Shown: positions 1 through 6,762 of the stretch, in pieces
Numbering within the stretch: the stretch's first letter is position 1
Layout of the letters: each line of letters starts with the position of its first letter
Origin: Bacteroidota bacterium
GTDB taxonomy: Bacteria > Bacteroidota > Ignavibacteria > Ignavibacteriales > Melioribacteraceae
Length of the DNA: 11,449 nt
Direction of reading: 5' to 3'
NCBI GenBank assembly: GCA_021786655.1
Contig: JAJYMU010000045.1
Span: 1 to 11,449 of the forward strand
The notes under the pieces: generated by a model
Seen by the model: only the letters and a program-made list of their open reading frames with translations
Databases searched by the model: none
What the model was told of the DNA's origin: nothing
Position numbers and translations under genes: made by a program

Positions 1-1065
1 AATCGGTTTGCCAGGTTCCGTAAGTGTTAAACCGAGAGTTACTTCTGCCATTCCGTACATTCCGCTTAGAGCCAAAGGATTCAAACTGTACTTCTTAAAT
101 CGCTCGGCAAATTTTTCGTGGCTGTCGTGACGGATCGGTTCGGCAGCGTTCACGGTCAATCTTAAACTTTCAAGCGAGATTCCTTCCAACTCTTCATCAT
201 CAATTTTTTCGGCTAGAACATTATATGCAAAGTTGGGAAGACAAGTCATCGTTGCTTTCTCTTTTGATATTACTTCCAGCAGAAGAATCGGCGCCAGCAC
301 CCATTGAAACGGATCGATCTGAACAGTTGTGATGCCGCATGCCAACGGAATATGGAAACATGCGATCAATCCGAAATCATGATAAAGCGGCAGCCACGTT
401 GCAACTTTGTCTTTCTCAGTTAATCTAAAAGCTTGCCCTAGATGAGTAACGTGATTCAGAATTGCGCGGTGAGACAACACAACCGGTTTCTGCAAACCTG
501 TTGTTCCAGATGAATGCTGAAGCAGCATCGGTTCGGTTTCTTTTACCGATTTTGAGATTTGTTCAATCTCCGCATCTTTCTTCGGATCGATTTCCGAAGT
601 GATATCCCACTCAAGCGGAAAGAAAACTGCTTTAATAGTGCTGCCCGGTTTTTCAACAAGCGGTCTGATCATCGGTTCGAGTTCTTTTTCAGTCAGAATG
701 TAATCGAGGCCTGAACGCTGCGCCATTCCTTCCAATCCTTGACGGAATTTATCCGGATGCAATCTTGGATTCGGAAACGCGAGCACCGCCGGCAGCGCAG
801 CAGCTCTCGATATTCCGAGATAGAGCGGATAGAAAAAACTGTTATGCCGGATTATGATTGCACACACGTCGCCCGGTTTTACTCCGGCTTCGGCAATTCT
901 AACGGAAAACTTTTTTGCAGTCTCGGTTAAATTCTTGTAAGTCCATCGGAACGGTTCCTCTCCGGCAACCCAATGAACAATTGCATCACGGTCGGGATTT
1001 CTCTTTGCGTTATTTTGCCATCGTTCCCAAAGAGTTTTTGATTTGTCTGCGTAGATATCGTTCAT
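1..1065 (-). CDS. Fatty-acyl-AMP ligase-like adenylating enzyme, N-terminal 355 residues (runs off the left edge)
   Basis: An uninterrupted frame runs from the ATG at 1065 to the window edge, so only the N-terminal part of an ANL-superfamily enzyme is present. These enzymes activate a carboxylic acid as its acyl-AMP and pass it to CoA or to an acyl carrier protein. Visible motifs are the P-loop HSSGTTGLQKPV (residues 184-195), WLPLYHDFGLI (224-234) and the A5-type motif YGMAEVTL (337-344). The last two are characteristic of fatty-acyl-AMP ligases, which load acyl groups on carrier proteins. The C-terminal subdomain is missing because of the window edge, not mutation. The start lies 22 nt after the stop of the membrane-anchored SGNH protein, so co-transcription is likely; the ribosome binding site is weak (AGAGAA). 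It could also be a general acyl-CoA synthetase, since the FAAL-specific insertion cannot be verified by eye. Confidence 0.88.
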   Translation of the reverse strand, partial: MNDIYADKSKTLWERWQNNAKRNPDRDAIVHWVAGEEPFRWTYKNLTETAKKFSVRIAEAGVKPGDVCAIIIRHNSFFYPLYLGISRAAALPAVLAFPNPRLHPDKFRQGLEGMAQRSGLDYILTEKELEPMIRPLVEKPGSTIKAVFFPLEWDITSEIDPKKDAEIEQISKSVKETEPMLLQHSSGTTGLQKPVVLSHRAILNHVTHLGQAFRLTEKDKVATWLPLYHDFGLIACFHIPLACGITTVQIDPFQWVLAPILLLEVISKEKATMTCLPNFAYNVLAEKIDDEELEGISLESLRLTVNAAEPIRHDSHEKFAERFKKYSLNPLALSGMYGMAEVTLGLTLTEPGKPI

Positions 1066-1087
1066 TTTTATTTTTCTCTTTTTTGAA

Positions 1088-2512
1088 TTAACGGTATATG
1101 GACAGCAATGCATCCGTCAGAAGATCGGCAACTTTCTTTGCGCCCTGATCGTTAAAGTGAATGTAATCTCTGAATGCCAGCGGAGGATTTGCGTTGACCC
1201 ATTGCGGCATCGAATTTTCTCCGCCCATAGCATCGAACAAACTCCAGATAGCGACGTTTGCCTGTTGAGCAATATTTTTTTGCGCTTTAAGTAGAGTAAG
1301 AATCGTCGGGTCGGTTACAAAGCTTGAGCCTTTCTTCATCGCTTTATCATGCACCGAGATCATAAGAAAACTTGTATTGGGAAAAGCAGATTTCAAATTG
1401 TTGATCACCTTTACCATTTCTCTTTCGTACCATGAGTAATCGGATTGACGTGTGCCCGCGATGTTCAAACCGAATTCCAATATGATCAATTTGTAATCGA
1501 GATATTTCGCAAATTGTTTCAGCACTTCCGGTTTTAGTGAACCGAGATCGGCGCCCGTGTTTCCGCGTAACGGTAAGTTATCAACATAAACGCCGGGACC
1601 GTTTTCCAAACTAGCGCCGTAGAAGTACGCTTGGTCCGCAGTCGGAAATTCTATCTTAACTGTTTTTGCTCTGCCGGAAGGTTTCAAAACTAATTCTTGA
1701 ATATCCGTTCCGGGTTTTAATGTTGCGGATTGTTTTGCGCCGCCGTCGAAGGAGTAAAATATTTGAGAACTTTTTGCATTTGAATAAAACAATCTTACAA
1801 GACTGAAATCCTTAAGGTAGTATCGTGCGGTTGTTGTTTGATACTGCACCCAAGCGTTTCCTTTCGGAACATTTACCTCGCCGCTTATTCCCAGTGGGAG
1901 ATCTTTAGGATTGTTTGTGTACAATGCGGCAGATTCCCAGTTGCTTGAAAATGTATGCTTCGTTGTCATTCTAAACATAATATCTTGCGATACGATACCC
2001 AGCCAGCCAACTCCGTTTCCGCCGAATTTATTTTGGAGCGTTTGGCGTATGTCGGACGTAATCAAGTCGCCTTCGATTGCGGAATCGCCGTAATGAGCCA
2101 CGCGCACAATTTTAGATTTTGCATTCTTCAATGCATCAAAAAAATAACTCAACTGTTTTGTGTTTCCGGTGATTGGAGTTTTTCTTCCCTGGACCGTAAC
2201 GTAGATAGTATTATTTTCCGTTATTTCTTTTTCCGATTTCGAAATTTTGTTTTCAAGAATTCCTAAATCGGGCAAACCGAACGACGCCTGCAAAACATTT
2301 CTATGTGAATGATCGGGATTAACTTTGCGCGGCAGCAAATTCATCGGCGCATTATCCTGCGGTTGATTCTTTATGTCAGAAAATAGATCGACTGTTGTAA
2401 GACTTATGCCCGCGAGCGAGTAATTAATGGTTGCAAACGAAGTAATGTAGAGGATTGCAATCGTAATTATCAATATCCAAAGCGGCTGTTTAATTTTATT
2501 TTGATTGTCCAT
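1088..2512 (-). CDS. Membrane-anchored SGNH/GDSL hydrolase with a beta-rich insertion (NmApe1/DltD-like logic)
   Basis: A 474-residue protein with an uncleaved-looking hydrophobic segment at residues 11-29, so it is probably anchored in the inner membrane with the domain outside the cytoplasm. SGNH blocks are visible: YGDSAIEGD with nucleophile Ser144, a block II-like RGNTG around 316-320, FGLN with Asn350, and DYIHF with Asp449 and His452. The stretch KFGGNGVGWLG (162-172) after block I, followed by about 140 residues of beta-rich sequence before block II, recalls the peptidoglycan O-acetylesterase Ape1 with its inserted sandwich domain; this is inference. The family removes or transfers acyl groups on envelope polymers. 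The ATG at 2512 is preferred over an upstream in-frame TTG at 2539, because GAAAGG stands 10 nt before the ATG. It follows the second SGNH gene by 83 nt and precedes the AMP ligase. Confidence 0.82.
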   Translation of the reverse strand: MDNQNKIKQPLWILIITIAILYITSFATINYSLAGISLTTVDLFSDIKNQPQDNAPMNLLPRKVNPDHSHRNVLQASFGLPDLGILENKISKSEKEITENNTIYVTVQGRKTPITGNTKQLSYFFDALKNAKSKIVRVAHYGDSAIEGDLITSDIRQTLQNKFGGNGVGWLGIVSQDIMFRMTTKHTFSSNWESAALYTNNPKDLPLGISGEVNVPKGNAWVQYQTTTARYYLKDFSLVRLFYSNAKSSQIFYSFDGGAKQSATLKPGTDIQELVLKPSGRAKTVKIEFPTADQAYFYGASLENGPGVYVDNLPLRGNTGADLGSLKPEVLKQFAKYLDYKLIILEFGLNIAGTRQSDYSWYEREMVKVINNLKSAFPNTSFLMISVHDKAMKKGSSFVTDPTILTLLKAQKNIAQQANVAIWSLFDAMGGENSMPQWVNANPPLAFRDYIHFNDQGAKKVADLLTDALLSIYR

Positions 2513-2595
2513 CTTTACTTGACCTTTCAATTTTTCCAAAAAAATAATTCTAGACCGGTTATAATTTATGCAAATAATAAACTTTGCAAGCTAAA

Positions 2596-3300
2596 TTACA
2601 AATTGTGTTTTGCCAAAACCTTCTCAACTTCCGCAGCCCATATTTTGTAAGCAGCAGCTCTGAAATGTATTCCGTCTATTGTTAATTCCGATTTTAAATA
2701 TCCATCCGGAGTAGAAATATGTGGAATGAGATTAATCCAATCTATGTTGTTACGCTTTGCGTAGTCTGCCAAAAGTTTGTTCAGCTTATCAATCTCTCTA
2801 TTCCTCCCGAAATTAGATTCTGCCGTGAGACCAAATTCTTTTCCGTAGAATTTTGCGGCGTAGGTTGTTGATTGAATCACCGGTATGATGTTTCTTGCGC
2901 GCAAACCCTCTATGATTTTCACGTACGTGGAAAATGTTTCCTCAACCGGAATCCAATTATAGATGTCGTTCAACCCGCCCATTATAAAAACAATTTTAGG
3001 ATGAAGTTTATAAATGTAATTCATTCTTGCGGCATAACCTTGAAGTATGTCGCTGGGTATGCCGCGCTCAACCACGTCAGTGCGTCCGAGCAATTCATTC
3101 CACGCAGCACCGTGAGTAAGAGAATTGCCGAGCATAACAATGTTTGCTTGTTTGGTCTGGTAAATATCGTACATCGCTATTTGAATGGCGTAAACCGGAT
3201 TCGATTTATACTTGAGACTGTCAATCTTTTGCTGTGCGGATAATTGAGCAACGGTTAGAAGAAAAAGCATTACGGAAATCGGCAATGCATATTTTTTCAT
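2596..3300 (-). CDS. Secreted SGNH/GDSL hydrolase (esterase/acetylhydrolase type)
   Basis: A compact 234-residue protein with a signal peptide (MKKYALPISVMLFLLTVAQL, probable cleavage after SA at residue 22), so it should act in the periplasm or outside. The four SGNH blocks are in order: GNSLT with Ser60, ERGIPSD with Gly80, GGLND with Asn111, and DGIHF with Asp209 and His212. The single-domain architecture is like bacterial GDSL esterases and PAF-acetylhydrolase-like proteins; the substrate cannot be read from the sequence. A clear ribosome binding site (AAAGGGA) lies just before the ATG at 3300. The 120 bases between this start and the coiled-coil gene hold no further gene, and may hold the promoter, but I see no convincing -35/-10 pair there. 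Sharing a strand with the next SGNH gene and the AMP ligase suggests a common role in acyl-group turnover on an envelope glycan. Confidence 0.85.
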   Translation of the reverse strand: MKKYALPISVMLFLLTVAQLSAQQKIDSLKYKSNPVYAIQIAMYDIYQTKQANIVMLGNSLTHGAAWNELLGRTDVVERGIPSDILQGYAARMNYIYKLHPKIVFIMGGLNDIYNWIPVEETFSTYVKIIEGLRARNIIPVIQSTTYAAKFYGKEFGLTAESNFGRNREIDKLNKLLADYAKRNNIDWINLIPHISTPDGYLKSELTIDGIHFRAAAYKIWAAEVEKVLAKHNL

Positions 3301-3420
3301 AATTTCCCTTTCGCGGAATGATTCATCAACATTTTATTAGCTGACAATTGTAAATAAAAACTTCGCTGTAAATAAGTAGTGTCTTTTATTTGATGAAGCA
3401 AAAAGGTGCTGCGTCTAAAC

Positions 3421-5103
3421 TTATTTATCAGCTTTGTTCAATTTTTTTTCGTGTTGAGCTATCTTGAACTTTAAACTCTTTTCCATTGCAATAAGTTCGG
3501 ATATTTTCGATGTGAATTCTTCTTTTTGCGTTTCGGTGTTGGCTTTTTCGATTTTTAATGACCGCAATTCTTCTTTGAGTGACGAAACATTATTTTTTAA
3601 GTCGGAAAGCGCGCGACTGTTATCGCCGATCTCGGCGGTAAGTTTCTGTTTCCGCTCGCTGAGTACCGAGTAATTATCATTAGTCTGATTGATAAGCTGG
3701 CGGATTTCTTTTTCGAGCGATTCTTTTTTTATTTCGAGCAAGGACGATTCGGATTGAAGCTGCTGCAAATAAATTTTGGTTTTGCCGGCATCATCTTTCA
3801 GTTCCAACACTTCTTTTGACAACTCATCCTTTTCCTCTTTCAGATTTCCGATCATCTGCTCAATTGTCGTACGTTCTTTGTGAAGCACTTTCGTTAATCC
3901 GCCGTATTCGGCAACCTGACTCGTTTTTTCAAGAAGTATTTTTTCTTTGCTGTTGAGCTCCTTCTCTTTTTCGATAATTTCCTGGCGGAGAGAATTAAGC
4001 TTTTCTTTTGCCGCGCTAAATTCTTCGGTGAACTTGTTGATTACCTGGGAAAAATCGTTTTCAACTTTCAGATGATTTTCTTCGACTTCAATTTTTCTTT
4101 TTTCAAGCTCATCTAGACTGCTTCTTTTCCTTGCCAACTCTTCCGTAATTTTTTCTTCGTCGTTTTTAAGCTGAAGAATTTTTTCGTCTATCTCGGCTCT
4201 CACGGATTCAAACTTGCTCACATCTTCATATAACCGGTTTCGTCTATCGGCAAGTTCTTTGTTCTCGGCTTCCAACTTGTCTATGTTCTCTTTGGCAAAT
4301 GTATATCTATTTTCGAACTCGTCGTATTCTTTCTGTTTGGAGCGGATTTCTTCAATCAGAGATTCGCGCTTGGCAATAAACTCAGTGTGTAGTTTCTCTT
4401 TCTCCGCCAGCTGATTGATAATGGTCGAAAGAGAAGATTCCAGATTGGATTTTATTTCTTCTGTAAGATTTATTTTTTCATTGATGGTTTTGAGCGCTGC
4501 GGTTCTTTTGTTCTCTTCTGTTTTGAGCTGTGTAAGGCGCTCGTTCAAATCCGCTTCAACTACTTTTATCTTCTCAAGAGATTCGGAAAGATTGCCGCCG
4601 TATTGACCGACTACAACGCGCAGTTTCTCTTCCTCTTCTCTAAGGTAATTCAAATTCTGCTGGGTCGTGTTGTATTCTTCCGAAAGTGAATCGAATGTGG
4701 ATTTAAGCTGATTATATTTCTCGTTCAGTTCTGAAATTTCCTTTTCTTTCGTTTCGGAAATTCTTGCGGCTTCATGTGAATCAAACGATGTAATCTGGAT
4801 TGATGAAATCGATTCTTCTAGAAAATTTTTTTGCTGTGTGAGGGAGGAAACAGTATCAGTTAATTCCTGTAGTGTTTCGGTTTTGGCATGAATATCGGTT
4901 TCAAATTTAACGAGATCGGCTTTTTGTTTATCGATTCTGGCGAATAGTTCCGATGTTTCTTTCCGAGCCTCAGCCAATTTGTTTTCAAGTTCAGCTAGAC
5001 CCTGGTTTTTTTGAAGGAGCGTGTGAAGGGTATTTTTGAGTTCGTCGTTCTCTTCAACTAGCTTTTCAATTTCGCTTTTCCTAGACTTTGAGAAAACGCC
5101 CAT
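3421..5103 (-). CDS. Long coiled-coil protein of unknown function (560 residues)
   Basis: From about residue 10 to the end the protein is almost continuous heptad-type sequence rich in Glu, Lys, Leu, Ser and Gln, with no cysteine or tryptophan that I can find and no signal peptide or membrane segment. No ATP-binding head is present, so it is not an SMC or Rad50 protein despite resembling their arms. Two glycine-containing breaks stand out, QYGGNLSESL (167-176) and EYGGLTKVL (399-407), 232 residues apart, and could be hinges. A helix break also occurs around residues 102-112 (IQITSFDSHEA). The ATG at 5103 is chosen over the upstream TTG at 5148, because GGAGGAG stands 10 nt before it. A cytoplasmic structural or scaffold role is plausible, but no specific function can be given. 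It lies downstream of rmlA across a 173-nt gap containing a palindromic element. Confidence 0.8.
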   Translation of the reverse strand: MGVFSKSRKSEIEKLVEENDELKNTLHTLLQKNQGLAELENKLAEARKETSELFARIDKQKADLVKFETDIHAKTETLQELTDTVSSLTQQKNFLEESISSIQITSFDSHEAARISETKEKEISELNEKYNQLKSTFDSLSEEYNTTQQNLNYLREEEEKLRVVVGQYGGNLSESLEKIKVVEADLNERLTQLKTEENKRTAALKTINEKINLTEEIKSNLESSLSTIINQLAEKEKLHTEFIAKRESLIEEIRSKQKEYDEFENRYTFAKENIDKLEAENKELADRRNRLYEDVSKFESVRAEIDEKILQLKNDEEKITEELARKRSSLDELEKRKIEVEENHLKVENDFSQVINKFTEEFSAAKEKLNSLRQEIIEKEKELNSKEKILLEKTSQVAEYGGLTKVLHKERTTIEQMIGNLKEEKDELSKEVLELKDDAGKTKIYLQQLQSESSLLEIKKESLEKEIRQLINQTNDNYSVLSERKQKLTAEIGDNSRALSDLKNNVSSLKEELRSLKIEKANTETQKEEFTSKISELIAMEKSLKFKIAQHEKKLNKADK

Positions 5104-5186
5104 TCTATAGTTGCTCCTCCGTTGGATGCCGTAATATATCTTTGGCAAAGATAATAAACTTTGTGAAATGTATCCCTATTTTCTCT

Positions 5187-5236
5187 CCTGCCTGCTCGTC
5201 TCGCTTTCGAGAGAGCGAAGCGGGCCGGTAGACAGG
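5187..5236. repeat. GC-rich imperfect palindromic element in the rmlA/coiled-coil gap
   Basis: About 50 bases that are clearly more GC-rich than the surrounding DNA. The outer ends are CCTGCCTGC and GGTAGACAGG, which pair imperfectly. The inner CTCGCTT (5200-5206 region) can pair with AAGCGGG, leaving a loop of 11 bases. The outer halves look like one split palindrome of the CCTGYC/GRCAGG type, with a second hairpin nested inside. The element lies outside both genes and is related in base composition and core motif to the insertion inside rmlA at 5758-5773. It may be a dispersed palindromic repeat, or it may act as an mRNA stabiliser or terminator. Confidence 0.6.
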
Positions 5237-5253
5237 GAAGGGCAAACTTAGAA

Positions 5254-5275
5254 TTCCCTTGATAGGAAAGGGGAA
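5254..5275 (-). terminator. Possible weak terminator just after rmlA
   Basis: Directly after the rmlA stop codon, the minus strand can form a hairpin from TTCCCCTT and AAGGGAA (one bulged base) around a short loop. The downstream T-richness is poor (TTCTAAGTTTG), so efficient intrinsic termination is doubtful. It could instead be part of the neighbouring palindromic repeat region. Confidence 0.3.
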
Positions 5276-5276
5276 T

Positions 5277-6161
5277 CTACTCGTTGTAAATTTTTTCCAG
5301 ATAGTCTCTGTAAAGCGATTTCGGAATTCTATTGATGTGCGCTCCGAACTGATCTTTATTAATAAATCCTTTTTGGTACGCGATCTCTTCGATGCAGGCA
5401 ACCTTCAAACCCTGGCGGTCTTCTATGACTCCGAAAAAGTTTGCGGCTTTAAGCAACGCCTCAGGCGTTCCCGTATCCAGCCATGCAACGCCGCGCCCAA
5501 TCTTCTCAACACGCAGTTCACCTTTTTGAAGATACGAACGGTTAACATCTGTAATTTCAAGTTCTCCGCGCGCAGAGGGTTTTAAGTTTTTGGAAATTGA
5601 AACAACGTTGTTATCGAAAATGTAGAGACCGGGAACAGCATAGTTCGATTTTGGCGCTTTCGGTTTTTCTTCGATGCTGATTGCTTTCCCATCGCCGCCG
5701 AACTCAACTATTCCGTAGCGCTCGGGATCGGTTACTTGATAAGCAAAAATTGTTGCGCCCGCCTGTCGGCGAGGTAAACCCCTTTTATGTTTTTCAACTG
5801 CGTTGTAAAAGAAATCGAGCTTGCCGTAAAAAATATTATCGCCGAGGATTAACGAGACATTGTCTTTGCCGATAAACTTTTCGCCTATGATGAATGATTC
5901 GGCAATTCCGTTCGGCGCTTTCTGAACCGCATATTCAACTTTCAACCCGACGTGTGAGCCGTCATCAAATAATTTTTTGTAAAGAGGAATTGTATCTTCG
6001 TTGGAGATGATTAGTATCTCACGGATACCGGCAAGCATTAGAATCGAAAGCGGGTAATAGATCAGCGGTTTATCATAAATTGTAACAAGCTGCTTGCTGT
6101 AAATTTTTGTTATCGGGTACATTCGCGTTCCCGATCCGCCGGCAAGAATTATTCCTTTCAT
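5277..6161 (-). CDS. rmlA: Glucose-1-phosphate thymidylyltransferase
   Basis: Catalyses dTTP + glucose-1-phosphate to dTDP-glucose + diphosphate, the first step towards dTDP-L-rhamnose and other deoxysugars of surface polysaccharides; cytoplasmic. The 294-residue product has the nucleotide-binding motif LAGGSGTR (6-13), SKQL (22-25), LGDN with Asp108, EEKP (164-167), the NLKPSARGELEITD block (192-205) and WLDTGT (228-233), all typical of short-form RmlA. Length matches the family. The ATG at 6161 is preferred to the in-frame TTG at 6173; GGAAA precedes it. The oddity is an extra stretch at residues about 127-134 (RGLPRRQA), between the helix after LGDNIFYG and the conserved GATIFAYQV. It is encoded by a GC-rich hairpin sequence and is absent from the Escherichia coli enzyme as I recall it. 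No rmlB, rmlC or rmlD is in the window. Confidence 0.95.
   Translation of the reverse strand: MKGIILAGGSGTRMYPITKIYSKQLVTIYDKPLIYYPLSILMLAGIREILIISNEDTIPLYKKLFDDGSHVGLKVEYAVQKAPNGIAESFIIGEKFIGKDNVSLILGDNIFYGKLDFFYNAVEKHKRGLPRRQAGATIFAYQVTDPERYGIVEFGGDGKAISIEEKPKAPKSNYAVPGLYIFDNNVVSISKNLKPSARGELEITDVNRSYLQKGELRVEKIGRGVAWLDTGTPEALLKAANFFGVIEDRQGLKVACIEEIAYQKGFINKDQFGAHINRIPKSLYRDYLEKIYNE
5758..5773. repeat. Small palindromic insertion inside rmlA
   Basis: CCCGCC, a TGTC loop and GGCGAG form a 6-bp stem (one G-T pair) within the rmlA frame. It encodes most of the extra residues LPRRQAG. The local GC content stands out from the gene around it. The reading frame is kept on both sides, so the enzyme is probably still made. 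Confidence 0.6.
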
Positions 6162-6214
6162 AACTTTTTCCAAATCATTTTTGGATGAAATACTAATCTT
6201 AATATAACTCGTTT

Positions 6215-6254
6215 TGACAAATATTTCTTTTTAGAGTGGGCAAATATTTTGTCA
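6215..6254. promoter_or_regulatory. Long inverted repeat between rmlA and the divergent lipoprotein gene
   Basis: TGACAAATATTT (6215-6226) is repeated as its reverse complement, AAATATTTTGTCA (6242-6254), with one extra T and 15 bases between. It lies about 55 bases upstream of the rmlA start on the minus strand, and well upstream of the plus-strand lipoprotein gene. A dyad this long between divergent genes fits an operator or a paired regulator site; a cruciform or mRNA hairpin is also possible. The element has no T-run after it that would make a good terminator. Confidence 0.45.
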
Positions 6255-6363
6255 TCGGTGTAGAAGATTTTTTTGTGCAATATCAGCGACAATTCCGTAA
6301 TCGCTAATCTCATTACCATTTGCTTTTGATAAAAATCGTATTATTTTATTTACAGATTTAACA

Positions 6364-6391
6364 TTGGTGTACTTAGAATGCCGATTATAAT
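6364..6391 (+). promoter_or_regulatory. Promoter-like sequence for the lipoprotein gene
   Basis: A perfect TATAAT (6386-6391) is preceded at 16 bases by TTGGTG (6364-6369), a partial match to the sigma-70 -35 box. It lies about 50 bases before the GTG start of the plus-strand lipoprotein gene. The -10 match is good and the -35 moderate. AT-rich DNA gives chance TATAAT matches, hence the modest confidence. Confidence 0.4.
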
Positions 6392-6442
6392 GTTTCTGCA
6401 TTTCTTAAACAGCGAATTCAATCAGCCAACCAAGGGGGTTAT

Positions 6443-6736
6443 GTGAAGTTTATCAAAGTAATTTTCCTCTTATCAGTTTTATTCCTTCAACTGGTTTCTT
6501 GTAAAGATACCGGCACCGGACCAAACCAAAAACCATTTAAAGACCCAAGACAAATGACTTGGACAGCGGATACATTGCCAGTTCCTTCCGGTGCGATACA
6601 AGTTTTACCCGAAGATTTGCTCGTTGTCTCTCCAACAGATATCTGGCTGGCAACATGGGTAGGACACGGACAGATAATGCATTATGATGGAAAAGAGTGG
6701 AAAATGGTCACTACTGTCCCGTTAAAAGTCGAATAA
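6443..6736 (+). pseudogene. Lipoprotein gene truncated by the insertion sequence (5' fragment)
   Basis: Native sequence covers roughly residues 1-89; the last 8-9 codons and the stop are read from the left end of the insertion sequence. The start is GTG at 6443, supported by AAGGGGG four bases before it; the overlapping ATG at 6441 is followed at once by TGA. Residues 1-20 form a lipoprotein signal with the lipobox LVSC (Cys20), so the mature protein would be anchored in the envelope. The following part (MTWTADTLPVPSG, then SPTDIWLATW and GQIMHYDGKEW) has the look of the first blade of a beta-propeller-type lipoprotein, where W...D-G-W repeats are common. No continuation of the gene is visible beyond the right end of the element, so most of it is lost from this locus. 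Confidence 0.75.
6709..6725. repeat. Left terminal inverted repeat of the insertion sequence
   Basis: CACTACTGTCCCGTTAA, identical to the complement of the right end. The transposase stop codon (6722-6724) lies inside this repeat. Confidence 0.9.
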
Positions 6737-6762
6737 AAACAACTGGTTATGGGAACAGTAGT
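6710..6762 (+). terminator. Hairpin with T-run at the left IS end, a possible inward-blocking terminator
   Basis: ACTACTGTCCC (6710-6720) can pair with GGGAACAGTAGT (6751-6762), giving 11 base pairs with one bulged A, across a loop of 30 bases. The plus strand continues directly with TTTTATTT. A transcript entering the element from the lipoprotein promoter would therefore meet a stem followed by a T-run. The loop is long for a classical terminator, so efficiency is uncertain. The same arrangement puts a second, internal copy of the IS tip in inverted orientation. Confidence 0.45.

Noticed and set aside
1955..2266. Plus-strand frames inside the SGNH hydrolase gene
   Set aside because: They are antisense to a gene with complete catalytic blocks and have no start signals or recognisable domains.
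3421..5103. Coiled-coil protein considered as an SMC or Rad50 ATPase
   Set aside because: No Walker A, Walker B or signature motif is present at either end; resemblance is limited to coiled-coil composition.
5105..5401. A 98-codon minus-strand reading frame spanning the rmlA end and the intergenic palindrome
   Set aside because: It overlaps the well-supported rmlA C-terminus in another frame, crosses the palindromic element, and its composition (many Arg, Lys, Ser, Phe) looks like a non-coding shadow.
6441..6446. ATG at 6441 as the start of the lipoprotein gene
   Set aside because: It is followed immediately by TGA. The overlapping GTG at 6443 opens the frame with the signal peptide.
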